A stretch of DNA of 64,000 nucleotides from Salinibacter pepae (GTDB lineage: Bacteria > Bacteroidota > Rhodothermia > Rhodothermales > Salinibacteraceae), in contig NZ_CAMTTE010000001.1 of assembly GCF_947077775.1 (NCBI RefSeq), positions 3,066,501-3,130,500 on the forward strand. Reading direction: 5' to 3'. This document shows positions 37,256 through 48,739 of the stretch, in pieces (the first letter of the stretch is position 1; every line of letters starts with the position of its first letter). Below the pieces are notes generated by a model. It searched no databases, had not been told where the DNA came from, and saw only the letters and a program-made list of their open reading frames with translations. A program made the translations under genes and the position numbers.

Positions 37256-39847
37256 ATGGCCTATCCGTTTCACGACATTGAAACCAAGTGGCAGCAGTAC
37301 TGGGAAGAGCACCAGACCTTCCGCACGCCCGACGAGGTGCCGGACGACCAGGAGGAGTTTTACGTGCTCGACATGTTTCCGTACCCCAGCGGGTCGGGCC
37401 TCCACGTGGGCCACCCGGAGGGCTACACGGCCACCGACATCGTGGCCCGCTACAAACGCAAGCAGGGGTTCAACGTGCTGCACCCGATGGGGTGGGACGC
37501 GTTCGGCCTGCCCGCCGAGCAGTACGCGCTGAAGACCAACACCCATCCGCGCGAGACGACGGAGAAGAACATCGCGCAGTTCAAGCGGCAGCTGAAGCGC
37601 CTCGGCTTCTCGTACGACTGGCAGCGGGAGATCAACACCACGGACCCGGACTACTACAAGTGGACCCAGTGGATCTTCCTGCAGCTCTACGAACAGGGAC
37701 TCGCCTACCAGTCCGAGGAGCCGGTGTGGTGGTGCGAGGAGCTGGGCACCGTGCTGGCGAACGAGGAGGTGATCGACGGACAATCTGAGCGGGGCGGCTA
37801 TCCCTGCGAGCGGGTGCCGATGCGGCAGTGGGTGCTCAAGATTACCGAGTACGCCGATCGGCTGCTGGAGGGGCTGGAGGACCTGGACTGGCCGGAGAGC
37901 ACGAAGGAGATGCAGCGCAACTGGATCGGCCGGTCGGAGGGGGCAAACGTCTACTTCGACCTCGTGGGCGTGGACGATTCACTGGAGGTCTACACCACGC
38001 GGCCCGACACCCTCTTCGGCGCCACCTACATGGTGCTGGCGCCCGAGCACGAGCTGCTCGACGCCATTACGACCGACGAGCACCGTGAGGACGTAAACGA
38101 GTATTGCCGACAGGCGCTCCGGAAGAGCGAGCGAGAGCGCCAACAACAGGGCGACAAGACGGGCGTGTTTACCGGCGGCTACGCCGTGAACCCGGTGAAC
38201 GGGGAGGAAATTCCGATCTGGGTGGCCGACTACGTGCTCGTCTCCTACGGCACCGGGGCCATCATGGCCGTCCCCGCCCACGACGAGCGCGACCACGCGT
38301 TTGCCGAGAAATACGACCTGCCGGTCCGGGCGGTCGTGGAGGGGGGCGACATCGACGAGCAGGCGTACACGGGCGACGGGCCGCACGTCCATTCGGCCAA
38401 CGAGGCGGTCTCCCTCAACGGGCTCCACAATGAGGAGGCGAAAGAGGCCATCACCGAGTGGCTCGACGAGGAGGAGAAGGGGGAACGCACGGTCAACTAC
38501 CAGCTGCAGGACTGGCTCTTCAGCCGCCAGCGCTACTGGGGGGAGCCGTTCCCCATCGTCTTCACGGAGGACGGCACGGACAAGCCGGTGCCGGAGGAGG
38601 AGCTGCCGGTCACGCTGCCCGACATCGACACGTTTGAGCCGAGCGGCACGCCCGAAGGGCCGCTGGCCACCATCGAGGACTGGAGGGAGACCACCGATCC
38701 GGAAACGGACGCGCCCGCCACCCGCGAGACGAACACGATGCCGCAGTGGGCAGGGTCCTGCTGGTACTACCTCCGCTTCATCGACCCGGACAACGACGAG
38801 CGGCTCGTCGACCCGGAGAAAGAAAAATACTGGATGCCGGTCGACCTGTACGTGGGCGGCTCCGAGCACGCGGTGCTGCACCTGCTTTATGCCCGCTTCT
38901 GGCACAAGGTGCTCTACGACGCGGGCGTGGTTTCCACGAAGGAGCCATTCCAGACGCTGGTGCACCAGGGCATGATCCTGGGCGAGACGGAATACACGGC
39001 GTACCGGGACGACGCCGGCGATTTCGTCTCCGCCGAGCAGGTGGATGACGATGCCGACCTCACGCCCGTACCGGTGGACGACGGGGACGTCGAGAAGGAC
39101 GGGGACGTGTTCGTTCTCGCGGATCGGCCGTCGGTGCAGGTCGACGCCCGCAGCCACAAGATGAGCAAGAGCCGCGGCAACGTCATCAACCCCGACGACG
39201 TGGTCGACGAGTACGGGGCCGACACGCTCCGCCTCTACGAAATGTTCATGGGGCCGCTGGAGCAGGACAAGCCCTGGAGCACCGACGACATGGAGGGGGT
39301 CCATCGGTTTCTCAACCGCATCTGGCGCCTGGTCGTCGACACGGACAGCGGCGGGCTTGCGGTGAGCGACGAGGAGCCGGACCGCGGGCAGCTCCGCACG
39401 CTGCACCGCACCATCAAGACGGTGACGGAGGACATTGAGGCGCGAAACTTCAACACCGCCATCGCGGCGATGATGGAGTTCGTGAACGCGGCCAACAAGT
39501 GGGACGCACTGCCGCGGCAGGTTGGAACGCCGTTCGTCCTGCTGCTGAGTCCGTTCGCGCCGCACCTCGCCGAGGAGCTGTGGGCCCGGCTCGGCCACGA
39601 CCAGTCGCTGGCCCACGCGGACTGGCCGGCGTACGACGACGAGCTGATCCGGCGGGAGGTCGTGGAGATGCCCGTGCAGGTCGACGGCACCGTTCGCGCC
39701 ACCATCGAGATCGACGCCGACGCGGACGAGGCGGACGTGCTCGCCGCCGCAAAGGAGGCCGAGAATGTGGCTCGTCACCTCGACGGCGAGGACCTCCAGC
39801 GCGAGATCTACGTGCCGGGGCAGATCGTGAACTTCGTCACCGAATGA
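37256..39847 (+). CDS. leuS: Leucyl-tRNA synthetase
   Basis: 863-residue class I synthetase that charges tRNA-Leu in the cytosol. The HIGH-type motif is in [15 protein letters not shown] (about 43-57), the CP1 editing domain lies at roughly 220-410 ([19 protein letters not shown] and the [15 protein letters not shown] threonine-rich region), the WCxE-type and [16 protein letters not shown] motifs follow, and KMSKS is at 635-639. The C-terminal domain is complete ([13 protein letters not shown]). A small acidic insert before KMSKS ([21 protein letters not shown]) suits a halophile. ATG at 37256. Confidence 0.97.
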   Translation: MAYPFHDIETKWQQYWEEHQTFRTPDEVPDDQEEFYVLDMFPYPSGSGLHVGHPEGYTATDIVARYKRKQGFNVLHPMGWDAFGLPAEQYALKTNTHPRETTEKNIAQFKRQLKRLGFSYDWQREINTTDPDYYKWTQWIFLQLYEQGLAYQSEEPVWWCEELGTVLANEEVIDGQSERGGYPCERVPMRQWVLKITEYADRLLEGLEDLDWPESTKEMQRNWIGRSEGANVYFDLVGVDDSLEVYTTRPDTLFGATYMVLAPEHELLDAITTDEHREDVNEYCRQALRKSERERQQQGDKTGVFTGGYAVNPVNGEEIPIWVADYVLVSYGTGAIMAVPAHDERDHAFAEKYDLPVRAVVEGGDIDEQAYTGDGPHVHSANEAVSLNGLHNEEAKEAITEWLDEEEKGERTVNYQLQDWLFSRQRYWGEPFPIVFTEDGTDKPVPEEELPVTLPDIDTFEPSGTPEGPLATIEDWRETTDPETDAPATRETNTMPQWAGSCWYYLRFIDPDNDERLVDPEKEKYWMPVDLYVGGSEHAVLHLLYARFWHKVLYDAGVVSTKEPFQTLVHQGMILGETEYTAYRDDAGDFVSAEQVDDDADLTPVPVDDGDVEKDGDVFVLADRPSVQVDARSHKMSKSRGNVINPDDVVDEYGADTLRLYEMFMGPLEQDKPWSTDDMEGVHRFLNRIWRLVVDTDSGGLAVSDEEPDRGQLRTLHRTIKTVTEDIEARNFNTAIAAMMEFVNAANKWDALPRQVGTPFVLLLSPFAPHLAEELWARLGHDQSLAHADWPAYDDELIRREVVEMPVQVDGTVRATIEIDADADEADVLAAAKEAENVARHLDGEDLQREIYVPGQIVNFVTE

Positions 39848-39907
39848 GCCTGCATCTCGTACGGAGGTGGTGTGGGCCAGGCTTGATGCTGCATTGGCCG
39901 ACACCGT

Positions 39908-40013
39908 GATGCGTGAAGAGTGACGCGTGAGAGGGAAAAGTCCCCGTCACGTTCCCACGAGTCACGGTTCACGTTTCACACCTCACGCAATACGAAACAT
40001 GCAATACGGACCT
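39908..40013 (+). repeat. Hairpin-forming intergenic repeat, copy B
   Basis: Starts with GATGCGTGA (39908-39916), identical to copy C. Its TGCGTGA pairs with TCACGCA (39984-39990), which runs on as ATACGAAACATGCAATACGGACC, the arm shared with copy A. Several TCACG/CGTGA words lie between. It ends 55 bp before the bshB1 start. Confidence 0.75.
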
Positions 40014-40067
40014 TCAGCCCAGGGCAGTTCTCTCTCCGGTTAGCAATCCTTGAAGATCGCACTTCCC

Positions 40068-40826
40068 ATGTCCAAACTTGATGTCCTCGCCCTCGCCGCC
40101 CACCCCGACGACGTAGAGCTCTGCGCGGGGGGGACCGTGTGCCTCCTTGCCCAGCAGGGATACGACGTGGGCATTGTCGACTTCACGAAGGGCCAACTGG
40201 GGTCGCGAGGCACCCCCCAGCAGCGGATGGAGGAGGCCGAGCGCGCGTCGGACATCATCGGCCTCAGCGCCCGGGAAAACCTCGGGCTGATGGACGGGGA
40301 CCTCCGCAACACGAAGGCCAACCAGCGACGGGTCATTGAAGCCGTGCGCCGGTACCGGCCCGACATTGTCCTCCTCAATGCCCCAGAGTCCCGCCACCCC
40401 GACCACAGCGACGCCGCCGACCTGTCGACCGACGCCCTCTACTACAGCGGGCTCCAGGAGATTGAGACGACCGGCCCCGACGGGGCCTCCCAAGAGCCCT
40501 GGCGGCCGCACCACGTGCTCCACTACATGCAGGCCGTCTCCTTCGAGCCGACGATGGTGGTGGACGTGACCGACGTATGGGACCAGCGCATCGAGGCGCT
40601 GCAGGCCTTCGCGTCGCAGTTCCACAACCCCGACTACGAGCCGGACGCGGACGAGCCGGAGACCTTCGTGTCCAACCCGGAGTTCTTCGAATGGGTAAAA
40701 TCGCGGGCCCGCACCTACGGATACACGGTGGGCGCCACCTACGGCGAGCCGTTTAAGTACCGGCACGGCCCCTTCGGCGTCACGGACCTGCCCGGCGTGC
40801 TCAGCAAGGAGAAGGAGTTTCGGTGA
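40068..40826 (+). CDS. bshB1: Bacillithiol biosynthesis deacetylase BshB1
   Basis: 252-residue zinc LmbE-family hydrolase that removes acetyl from GlcNAc-malate, the second step of bacillithiol synthesis. Metal motif AAHPDDVELCAGGT (about 9-22) and the second site ESRHPDHSDAADLS (about 105-120) are clear; the segment GQLGSRGTPQQRMEEAE is typical of BshB1 rather than MshB. ATG at 40068 was chosen over a TTG at 40050. The thiol would serve redox balance in this lineage. It follows leuS with the copy B repeat between. Confidence 0.9.
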   Translation: MSKLDVLALAAHPDDVELCAGGTVCLLAQQGYDVGIVDFTKGQLGSRGTPQQRMEEAERASDIIGLSARENLGLMDGDLRNTKANQRRVIEAVRRYRPDIVLLNAPESRHPDHSDAADLSTDALYYSGLQEIETTGPDGASQEPWRPHHVLHYMQAVSFEPTMVVDVTDVWDQRIEALQAFASQFHNPDYEPDADEPETFVSNPEFFEWVKSRARTYGYTVGATYGEPFKYRHGPFGVTDLPGVLSKEKEFR

Positions 40827-40929
40827 GCTAGATCCCACGTGAATTGCGGGCGGGGCGGGCCCAGACCCCGCAACAAACGACCGGGCTACGTTTTTAGCTA
40901 CAATCAAACCCGCCCAGGGCGGTTGGGAG

Positions 40930-40956
40930 TTGACACCGCTCCCCACGGCGTAATAT
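40930..40956 (+). promoter_or_regulatory. Candidate sigma-70-type promoter of efp
   Basis: A perfect TTGACA (40930-40935) is followed after 15 bp by TAATAT (40951-40956), or after 18 bp by TATATT (40954-40959). It is in an AT-rich pocket unusual for this GC-rich window and lies 44 bp before the efp ATG. Confidence 0.55.
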
Positions 40957-40999
40957 ATTACCCCACTGCAACTGCGACGAAACGACCTGCCTCCACCCC

Positions 41000-41578
41000 A
41001 TGGCGGACACGAGTGACTTTCGAAACGGCATGACGTTCATCTGGAAGGACGATCTCTGGGAGATCGTCGACTTCCTCCACGTCAAGCCCGGCAAGGGCGG
41101 GGCGTTCGTGCGCACCACCCTCAAACACGTGAAGGACGGCCACGAGGTGGAGGAGACGTTCCGGGCGGGAGCAAAGGTCGACGAGGTGCGGGTCGAGCGC
41201 CGCGAGCACCAGTATCTCTACGAGGACGACTACGGCCTTCACTTCATGGACCAGGAGTCCTACGAGCAATTCTCGATGCCGCCGGAGCAGGTAGAGGGGC
41301 GCGAGTTTTTGAAGGAGGGGGGCGACGTCGACATTGTCTTCCGCACCGACACCGAGGAGCCGCTCCGCACCGAAGTGCCGCAGAAGGTGGACCTTGAGGT
41401 CACGGAGACCACGCCCGGCGTGAAGGGCGACACCGCGCAGGGCGGGGACAAGCCCGCGACGTTGGAGAGCGGGGCGACCATCGACGTGCCGCTCTTCATC
41501 AACGAAGGGGACGTCGTCCGCCTCAACACCGAGACCGAAGAGTACGAGACCCGCGTATCGGCCGCCTCCACCGTGTAA
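41000..41578 (+). CDS. efp: Translation elongation factor P
   Basis: 192-residue EF-P, which relieves ribosomes stalled at polyproline. Three beta-barrel domains are recognisable: the N-terminal KOW-like part with the tip loop KPGKGGAFVRTTLK (about 30-43, Lys at the tip), FRAGAKVDEVRVE, then the C-terminal SGATIDVPLFINEGDVVRLNTETEEY segment near 155-185. Normal length. ATG at 41000. Next gene accB begins 45 bp later; efp-accB-accC is a widely conserved order. Confidence 0.95.
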   Translation: MADTSDFRNGMTFIWKDDLWEIVDFLHVKPGKGGAFVRTTLKHVKDGHEVEETFRAGAKVDEVRVERREHQYLYEDDYGLHFMDQESYEQFSMPPEQVEGREFLKEGGDVDIVFRTDTEEPLRTEVPQKVDLEVTETTPGVKGDTAQGGDKPATLESGATIDVPLFINEGDVVRLNTETEEYETRVSAASTV

Positions 41579-41623
41579 CCCGGGGCGTGCCCGCCGTTCT
41601 TTCGCACACACGTATCCAGACGC

Positions 41624-42256
<633 letters not shown>

Positions 42257-42376
42257 GGGCAGTCTCACGCAGCAGTGAGGGCTCCGGGATGGCCTGGGGC
42301 CGTCTTCCCGTTGCGCCTGCTCGGGGGGCTTCGCTGTCGTCGGAGAAAATGGAGTGGCCCCCAACTTTGGTGTTCC

Positions 42377-42438
42377 GATGCGTGATACGTGACGGCGTCG
42401 ACCTCGAACACGCACCTCACGCACCACCCTCACGCATC
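42377..42438 (+). repeat. Hairpin-forming intergenic repeat, copy C
   Basis: GATGCGTGA (42377-42385) is a perfect inverted match of TCACGCATC (42430-42438), with further CGTGA and TCACGCA words between. The same GATGCGTGA opens copy B. It ends 47 bp before the accC start. Confidence 0.75.
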
Positions 42439-42485
42439 ACGCTCCCTGAAAACCCGCACGTCACATCGGATTCTGTTGACCCCGC

Positions 42486-43853
42486 ATGAGTGACCTCCAA
42501 AAAATTCTGATTGCCAACCGCGGCGAGATTGCGCTGCGCGTGATCCGCACCTGCCACGAGATGGGCATCAACACCGTGGCGGTATACTCGACGATCGACC
42601 GCGACGCCCTGCACGTCCGATTTGCCGACGAGGCCGTGTGCATCGGGCCGGCGGCGTCCGGGGAGAGCTACCTGCGGCCCGACCGCCTCATCGCCGCCGC
42701 GGAGGTCACGGGGGCCGACGCCATCCACCCCGGCTACGGGTTCCTCGCCGAGAACGCCGAGTTCAGCCAGATCTGCGCCGACAACGACATCGAGTTCATC
42801 GGCCCCTCCGCCGAGACGATCTCCCTCATGGGCGAGAAGTCGAAGGCGAAAGAGGAGATGCACAAGGCGGGTGTGCCCATCGTAGAGGGGTCCGACGGCA
42901 CGGTCGACGACCTCGACACCGCCTCCGAGATCGCCTCCGACATCGGGTTTCCGGTCATGGTCAAGGCCGTTGCGGGCGGGGGGGGCACCGGCATGCGGCT
43001 GGTGCGGGAGGCCGATGGGTTTGAGCGGGCCTTCAATGGGGCCCGCTCCGAGGCCGACGCGGCCTTCGGGAACCCTGAGGTGTACATCGAAAAATTTGTC
43101 GAGAAGCCGCGCCACGTCGAGATTCAGGTTCTGGGCGACGGGCAGGGCAACGTGATGCACTTTGGGGAGCGGGAGTGCTCCATTCAGCGCCGGCACCAGA
43201 AGCTGCTTGAGGAGTGCCCCTCGCCGGTCGTTGACGAGGCGCTCCGCGAAGAGATGGGCGCGGCTGCCATTCGGGGGGCAGAGGCCGTGAATTACGAGGG
43301 CGCCGGCACGGTCGAATTTCTGGTGGGGGCCGACCGCAACTTCTACTTCATGGAGATGAACACGCGCATCCAGGTGGAGCACCCGGTCACCGAAGAGGTG
43401 ACGGACTGCGACCTGGTGGAGTACCAGATTCGGGTGTCGATGGGCGAGACCGTGGACAGCGAGGAGCGCCCCCCCATGGAGGGTCACGCCATCGAGTGCC
43501 GCATCAACGCCGAGAATCCCTTTCAGAACTTCAGCCCCGCCCCGGGCGACATCACGGCGTTTCACCAGCCCGGCGGGCACGGCATCCGGATCGATACGGC
43601 GGCCTACTCGGGCTACCGCATCCCGCCCACCTACGACTCGATGATCGCCAAGCTCATTGCCTACGGCAAAACCCGCGAGCAGGCGATCCGCAAGATGCGC
43701 CGGGCGCTTGCCGAGTTCGTCGTGGAGGGGGTCGACACCACGATCCCGTTCCATCGGCAGCTGATGGACGACGATCGGTTCCAGCAGGGCAACTTCGACA
43801 CCCGCTTCCTCGACGACTTCGAAATGCACGCCGCCCCGGCGGAGGTCGCGTAG
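42486..43853 (+). CDS. accC: Biotin carboxylase of acetyl-CoA carboxylase
   Basis: 455-residue ATP-grasp enzyme that carboxylates biotin on AccB. N-terminal [25 protein letters not shown]-binding glycine loop [13 protein letters not shown] (about 160-172), the catalytic region [24 protein letters not shown] (about 290-313) and [14 protein letters not shown] are all conserved. Length is normal. ATG at 42486; accB lies 229 bp upstream, a gap occupied by the copy C repeat. Confidence 0.97.
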   Translation: MSDLQKILIANRGEIALRVIRTCHEMGINTVAVYSTIDRDALHVRFADEAVCIGPAASGESYLRPDRLIAAAEVTGADAIHPGYGFLAENAEFSQICADNDIEFIGPSAETISLMGEKSKAKEEMHKAGVPIVEGSDGTVDDLDTASEIASDIGFPVMVKAVAGGGGTGMRLVREADGFERAFNGARSEADAAFGNPEVYIEKFVEKPRHVEIQVLGDGQGNVMHFGERECSIQRRHQKLLEECPSPVVDEALREEMGAAAIRGAEAVNYEGAGTVEFLVGADRNFYFMEMNTRIQVEHPVTEEVTDCDLVEYQIRVSMGETVDSEERPPMEGHAIECRINAENPFQNFSPAPGDITAFHQPGGHGIRIDTAAYSGYRIPPTYDSMIAKLIAYGKTREQAIRKMRRALAEFVVEGVDTTIPFHRQLMDDDRFQQGNFDTRFLDDFEMHAAPAEVA

Positions 43854-43989
43854 GGCGCAGAACACGCTCAGGGCGCATGGGGAGCGCCCCCGTCCGGCGC
43901 GCCCGCAGCACGAGCAAGGGAAACCGGGCCCGCGCCCTTGAGGGCCGGGCACGCCTACATTCTTCTTCTAGCTGGTTCGCAGGTGCCTC

Positions 43990-45204
43990 ATGTCGACCTC
44001 CACCCACTCCGTTCGATTTAACGACCGCGTGGCCGCGATGCAGCCGTCCGCCACGCTCGCCATGAAGGCCCGTGCCGAGGAACGACGACGGCAGGGGCAC
44101 CCGGTCGTGGCCCTCAGTGCGGGGGAGCCGGACTTCGAGACGCCGAAGCCGATCTCGGACGCCGGCGTGGAGGCCATCCGGAGCGGATTCACGAACTACA
44201 CGGAAAACCCGGGCACGCTCGAGTTGCGGGAGGCCATCTGCAGCAAGCTCGACCGCGACAACGACCTGTCGTACACGCCGGAGCAGGTGGTGTGCTCGAA
44301 CGGGGCGAAGCAGTCCCTCGCCCTGGCCATCCACGCCCTCTGCGACGAGGGCGACGAGGTCCTCATTCCGGCGCCCTATTGGGTGAGCTACCCGGAGATG
44401 GCGCGCTTCAGTGGGGCCGAGCCGGTACCGGTGCCCACGGACGTGGACAACGGGTACCGCCTGACGCCCGCGGCCCTGGAAGGGGCGATCACCGAGCGGA
44501 CGCGGCTGCTCATCCTGTGCACCCCGTCCAACCCCACCGGGACCGTGTATTCGCCCGACGAGCTGGCGGCGCTCGCCGACGTGCTGCGCGACCACGACGG
44601 GGTCTACGTCGTGTCCGACGAAATTTACGAATACGTCCTGTACGACGCCGAACACCGCGCGTTTGCGTCGCTTCCGAACATGAAGGACCGGACCGTTACG
44701 GTGAACGGGTTCTCCAAGGGCTTCGCCATGACGGGGTGGCGGCTCGGCTACATGGCCGCGCCGGGGCCGATTGCCGAGGCCGCGGGCAAGATCCAGGGGC
44801 AGTTCACCTCGGCGCCTAGCAGCATCACGCAGAAGGCGGGCGTGGCGGCCCTGGAAATGGACAAGGAGCCGGTGGAGGAGATGGTGTCGGCCTTTCGGCG
44901 CCGGCGCGACGTGGTCCTGGAGCGCCTCCGTGCCATCGACGGGGTGCAGTGCCCGACCCCCGAAGGGGCCTTCTACGCGTACCCGGACGTGTCGGCCTTC
45001 TTCGGAGCCACGGCGCCGGACGGCTCGACGATTGAGGACGGCGGCGACCTCTGTTTCTACTTGCTGGAGGAGCAGGACGTGGCCCTCGTCCCGGGGCCGG
45101 CGTTCGGGGAGCCCGACGGGCTTCGCCTGTCCTACGCCTCGTCGATGGAGGATCTCGAAACGGGCCTCGACCGCATTGAGGCCGGGCTCGCGGCGCTTCG
45201 CTGA
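43990..45204 (+). CDS. Class I pyridoxal-phosphate aminotransferase (aspartate type)
   Basis: 404-residue aminotransferase, most likely aspartate or aromatic/aspartate:oxoglutarate. The PLP-binding Lys is in NGFSKGFAMTGWRLGYM (about 236-252); LSAGEPDFETPKPI, TNYTENPGTLELREAI, NPTGTVYS and the substrate-carboxylate Arg region GLRLSYASS near the C-terminus fit the AspC subgroup I-gamma. ATG at 43990. It follows accC by 136 bp. Confidence 0.92.
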   Translation: MSTSTHSVRFNDRVAAMQPSATLAMKARAEERRRQGHPVVALSAGEPDFETPKPISDAGVEAIRSGFTNYTENPGTLELREAICSKLDRDNDLSYTPEQVVCSNGAKQSLALAIHALCDEGDEVLIPAPYWVSYPEMARFSGAEPVPVPTDVDNGYRLTPAALEGAITERTRLLILCTPSNPTGTVYSPDELAALADVLRDHDGVYVVSDEIYEYVLYDAEHRAFASLPNMKDRTVTVNGFSKGFAMTGWRLGYMAAPGPIAEAAGKIQGQFTSAPSSITQKAGVAALEMDKEPVEEMVSAFRRRRDVVLERLRAIDGVQCPTPEGAFYAYPDVSAFFGATAPDGSTIEDGGDLCFYLLEEQDVALVPGPAFGEPDGLRLSYASSMEDLETGLDRIEAGLAALR

Positions 45205-45267
45205 CGGGGGCGACGCCGAGTGGCACCGGGGCCCGATCACGATTGTTACTGACGCACGCTTTCGCTC

Positions 45268-46515
45268 GTGGAACCGAATCAGTCCCCCGGTGACGCCCGG
45301 ATTGAGGTGAACAGCGATCCCGACTCGGCCTCGGCGGCGGCCGCGCCCCAACCGACCGCGGACCGCTACTGGTTGCACCTCCTCCTCTTCGTGCTCACGC
45401 TGGCATCCACGGTGTACGTGGGGGCCTCGTGGTGGGCGAACCGACTGCTCCACTACGAGGCGCACGACCAGACGATCTCCCTCTTCGTGCTGACCCTCAA
45501 TCAGGCCTGGCTCGTCGACGGGCTGCGCTACGCGATTCCGCTGGTCGGCTTCCTCACGGTGCACGAGTTTGGGCACTACTTCGCGGCGCGCTACCACGAC
45601 GTGCGCACGTCACTGCCCTACTACATCCCGTTTCCGTTCAACGGCATCGGCAACTTCGGGGCCGTCATCAGCATTCGGCAGCGCATCCCGAGCACACGCT
45701 CGCTCTTCGACATTGGCGTGGCCGGGCCGCTGGCGGGGTTCGTGGTCGCGCTCGGGGCCCTGATCTACGGCTTTGCTACGCTTCCGCCCCCCGAGTACCT
45801 GCTCGACCTGCCGGGCCACGAGGCGCTGAAGGCGCACATCCGCCAGCACGGAACGTTCCCGGACGCGCGCCCCGCCTCGGGCAACGGGATGCCGGTCCTG
45901 GTCGTGGGGTACACGCCGCTCTACTGGGCCCTGTCCCAGGTTTTCGCGAACGTCCCCCCGATGTACGAGATGTACCACTATCCGGTCCTCTTTGCGGGGT
46001 GGCTCGGGCTGTTCTTCACGGCGCTCAACCTGCTTCCGGTGGGCCAGCTCGATGGCGGGCACGTGCTGTACGCGCTGCTGGGGGACGCGTGGCACCGCCG
46101 CTTCGCGCAGGCCTTCGTCTTCGTGCTGCTGTTCTCGGGGGGCATCGGGTTCATGGATGGAATGCGGCAGTCGCTTCAGGACGTGAGTCCGTGGTTGGGG
46201 CGGGCGTCGTGGGTCATCCTCGCGGCGATCTACTACGGCTACCTGTACAAAATCTTCGGGGGAACCGACCAGCGCACCTGGGCCGGACTGGTGGGCCTTT
46301 TGTCGGGGGTGGGCGCCGCGATGGCGCTCGGCTGGACGGGCCTCGGATGGACCGGTTGGCTCGTCTGGAGTCTTCTCATTATCTTCCTCGTCCGGGTGAA
46401 GCACCCGCCGGTTCTGCGGCCGCAGCGACTGACGCCCGGCCGGCGGATCCTGGGCTACCTGGCCATCGCCATCTTCATTCTTTGCTTCAGCCTACAGCCC
46501 CTGAGTACGGTGTAG
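45268..46515 (+). CDS. Site-2-type membrane metalloprotease, peptidase M50
   Basis: 415-residue polytopic membrane protease. The zinc motif HEFGH is in FLTVHEFGHYFAARYHDVRTSLPYYIPFP (about 88-116) and the second metal site in NLLPVGQLDGGHVLYALLG (about 254-272). At least six hydrophobic segments are visible. There is no PDZ insertion, so it is closer to the simple S2P/YdiL-like type than to RseP. A GTG start at 45268 is used. It may cleave anti-sigma factors or signal-peptide remnants (inference); no anti-sigma gene is adjacent. Confidence 0.88.
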   Translation: MEPNQSPGDARIEVNSDPDSASAAAAPQPTADRYWLHLLLFVLTLASTVYVGASWWANRLLHYEAHDQTISLFVLTLNQAWLVDGLRYAIPLVGFLTVHEFGHYFAARYHDVRTSLPYYIPFPFNGIGNFGAVISIRQRIPSTRSLFDIGVAGPLAGFVVALGALIYGFATLPPPEYLLDLPGHEALKAHIRQHGTFPDARPASGNGMPVLVVGYTPLYWALSQVFANVPPMYEMYHYPVLFAGWLGLFFTALNLLPVGQLDGGHVLYALLGDAWHRRFAQAFVFVLLFSGGIGFMDGMRQSLQDVSPWLGRASWVILAAIYYGYLYKIFGGTDQRTWAGLVGLLSGVGAAMALGWTGLGWTGWLVWSLLIIFLVRVKHPPVLRPQRLTPGRRILGYLAIAIFILCFSLQPLSTV

Positions 46516-46595
46516 TCCCCGGCGCCTCGAAGACATAGCCAGTAGGAACGGCACGGGCGCCTGCGAATACCCGACTCGATCCGGGCTTCTCTGCC

Positions 46596-47129
46596 ATGGT
46601 GGACTCGACATTGCCCATGCTGGGCCGTCTGCTGGGGGCCGTGCTGATTGGGGGGGGGCCGGCCTTGTGGGGCGGCTGCGACATGGTGCCGGCTCCGGAT
46701 CGTGACCAGCGCCGGCCGTCGGTGGCAAACCTTCAGATCACGCCCGACAGCGTGCACGAGTCGGATCTGTCCGAGGGAGAGATTGTGGATTCCCTCGCTC
46801 AGGTGACGGTCGACCTCTCCGCCCGGGCGACGGACCCGGACGGGACGGTGGCACGAGTGGCGTTTCTGTTCGAGCCGTCGTCGAATCCTCGAGGGACTCT
46901 CTCCGGCACCCTTTCGGAGTTGAGTGAAGAGGGGCGCTACGGCGGGCAGTTGGAGCTGTCGATTCCGCTCCGCGACGAGATCTACACCCTGCGGGTCTTT
47001 GCGGTGGACGACGACAGCCTATCGGGCAACCAGGTGACGGGGCAGTTTCGGTTCGTGCCGTCGGACACGTCGGAGGCCGGAGGAAACGCTCTTCGCATGC
47101 AGATGCATCGCCGCCCAGACGACTTGTGA
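46596..47129 (+). CDS. Hypothetical lipoprotein-like protein
   Basis: 177-residue protein with an N-terminal hydrophobic stretch ending LWGGC near residue 28, a possible but imperfect lipobox. The remainder reads as one Ig/cadherin-like beta domain (VTVDLSARATDPDGTVARVAFLF; YTLRVFAVDDDSLSGNQVTGQF). No exact family was recognised. Its TGA overlaps the GTG start of the next gene by four bases (GTGA), implying translational coupling with the propeller protein. Confidence 0.7.
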   Translation: MVDSTLPMLGRLLGAVLIGGGPALWGGCDMVPAPDRDQRRPSVANLQITPDSVHESDLSEGEIVDSLAQVTVDLSARATDPDGTVARVAFLFEPSSNPRGTLSGTLSELSEEGRYGGQLELSIPLRDEIYTLRVFAVDDDSLSGNQVTGQFRFVPSDTSEAGGNALRMQMHRRPDDL

Positions 47130-48739
47130 ACCGCCTTCTCGCGTCGCTTATCGTGCTGGGACTGGCGGCCGCGCCGGCGTGGGGACAGGCCCCGCCGCGC
47201 CTGCAGGACCTGCGCCCGACGACGGGCCTGGCGAGCAATACGGTCCAGGCGCTGGCGTCGGCGGGCGACTCGCTGTGGGCGGGGCCCCTGCTCACGGTGT
47301 ACACGGAGGACGAGGCGCGCCTGTTCACGCCGGACGACCCGGCGGTGACGCGTCGGCTGGAGGACGGAAGCAACGTCGTGCTCTCGCTGGCCGCCGAGGG
47401 CGGCGTGCAGGGGGGCTCGGCCGTGTGGGCCGGGCTCGCGTTCGATGCGGGCGGCAATGCGATCGGGGCGGGCGGGTTTTTGGTGTCGACCGACGGTGGG
47501 GCGTCGTTCTCGACGCGGCCGGTCCCGCTGGACGACCCGGCGGACACGACGGTCGCCTACGGGGCGTCGACCCTTCCGGCAATTCCCGTCACGCAGGAGA
47601 CGAGCGCCCCGCCACGAGACATCGCCCTTGGACGCGGGGGCACCGTGTGGGTTGCCGGGTCGCGGAGCGGGCTCCGTCGCTCGGCCGACCAGGGAGAGAC
47701 GTGGTCCCGCGTCGTGCTCCCCCCAGACACGAGCATGCGGATCGAGCCGTCCCGGCCGGACACCTTTCTCGTCGCTCCGCCCCAAAGCGACGGCCGCGGC
47801 TTCCAAAATTACCGGGCGTTCAGCGCGCTGGTGGACGAGACGGGCACGGTGTGGGCCGGCACCGCGGCCGGCCTCAACCGCTCCACGCCGGGCGACGTCG
47901 GCCCGTCCGGGGATCGGGCCTGGCGCCTCTTTCGGCCGGACGGCACCCCAAACAGCCTGACGGGCCAGCTCGTGCTCGGGTTGGCCGAGCAGCCGCGCCC
48001 CGACGGGCGCAATCCGGTCTGGATCGCGACCCTGCGGGCCGACGGGGGAAGCGTGCTCCAGCGCAGCGGGCTGACGGTGACGCCGGACGGGGGGGAGACC
48101 TTTCGGCAGCCCCTCATCGGGGAGCAGGTGAACGACGTGGCGGCCCGCCGGGCACGCGTCTACGCCGCCACCGAGAGCGGGCTCTTCGTGTCGGAAACCC
48201 AGGGACGCACGTGGCGCACCGTCGAAGAGGTGGCGCTCGCCGAGCCGGAGCAGGCGTTTCCGGGGGAACTGACGGCCCGCGCCGTGGAGGTTACGCCCGC
48301 GGCGCTCTGGGTGGGGACGACGGCGGGCCTGCTGCGCCTGGACCGGGCGGACGAGCCGCGTCTGCTTCCCGATGCCCCCGACGCGCCGCGGCCGGAATGG
48401 CAGCTGTTCCGAACCGAGGTGCCCGTCAATCCCGACGAGCCGACCGAGCAGGTCCCCGACGTCGAGACCTATGCCTACCCGAACCCATTCGTCCCGTCGC
48501 GCGACGACGCGGTGCGGATCGTCTACGACGTTCCGGAGCCGCAGACGGTGGAGGTGTCCATCTACGACTTTGGGATGAACCGTGTGCGCACGCTCGAAGA
48601 GCAAGAGCCTGCGGGCCAGCAGGAAATCGTCTGGGACGGGACCGACGCCTCGGGCCTCCGTCTGCCCACCGGCACGTACCTGTACACGGTGGAGGTGGGG
48701 GGCACAACGGTGCGGGGCAAGATCCTGCTGTCAAATTGA
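47126..48739 (+). CDS. Secreted propeller-like protein with FlgD/T9SS-type C-terminal domain
   Basis: 537-residue exported protein. Signal peptide 1-20 (ends PAWGQA). The middle contains repeated motifs of beta-propeller/two-component-regulator-like blades (SLWAGPLLTVY, VWAGLAF, VWVAGSRSGLRRSADQGETWSRV, VWAGTAAGLNRS, VYAATESGLFVSETQGRTWRTV, LWVGTTAGLLRL). The C-terminal 80 residues are a FlgD-Ig-like sorting-type domain (YAYPNPFVPSRDDAVRI, VEVSIYDFGMNRVRTL, GLRLPTGTYLYTVEVGG, GKILL). It starts at GTG 47126, overlapping the previous stop. The PorV-like gene follows within 48 bp. Likely a type IX secretion cargo or surface protein (inference). Confidence 0.8.
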   Translation: MNRLLASLIVLGLAAAPAWGQAPPRLQDLRPTTGLASNTVQALASAGDSLWAGPLLTVYTEDEARLFTPDDPAVTRRLEDGSNVVLSLAAEGGVQGGSAVWAGLAFDAGGNAIGAGGFLVSTDGGASFSTRPVPLDDPADTTVAYGASTLPAIPVTQETSAPPRDIALGRGGTVWVAGSRSGLRRSADQGETWSRVVLPPDTSMRIEPSRPDTFLVAPPQSDGRGFQNYRAFSALVDETGTVWAGTAAGLNRSTPGDVGPSGDRAWRLFRPDGTPNSLTGQLVLGLAEQPRPDGRNPVWIATLRADGGSVLQRSGLTVTPDGGETFRQPLIGEQVNDVAARRARVYAATESGLFVSETQGRTWRTVEEVALAEPEQAFPGELTARAVEVTPAALWVGTTAGLLRLDRADEPRLLPDAPDAPRPEWQLFRTEVPVNPDEPTEQVPDVETYAYPNPFVPSRDDAVRIVYDVPEPQTVEVSIYDFGMNRVRTLEEQEPAGQQEIVWDGTDASGLRLPTGTYLYTVEVGGTTVRGKILLSN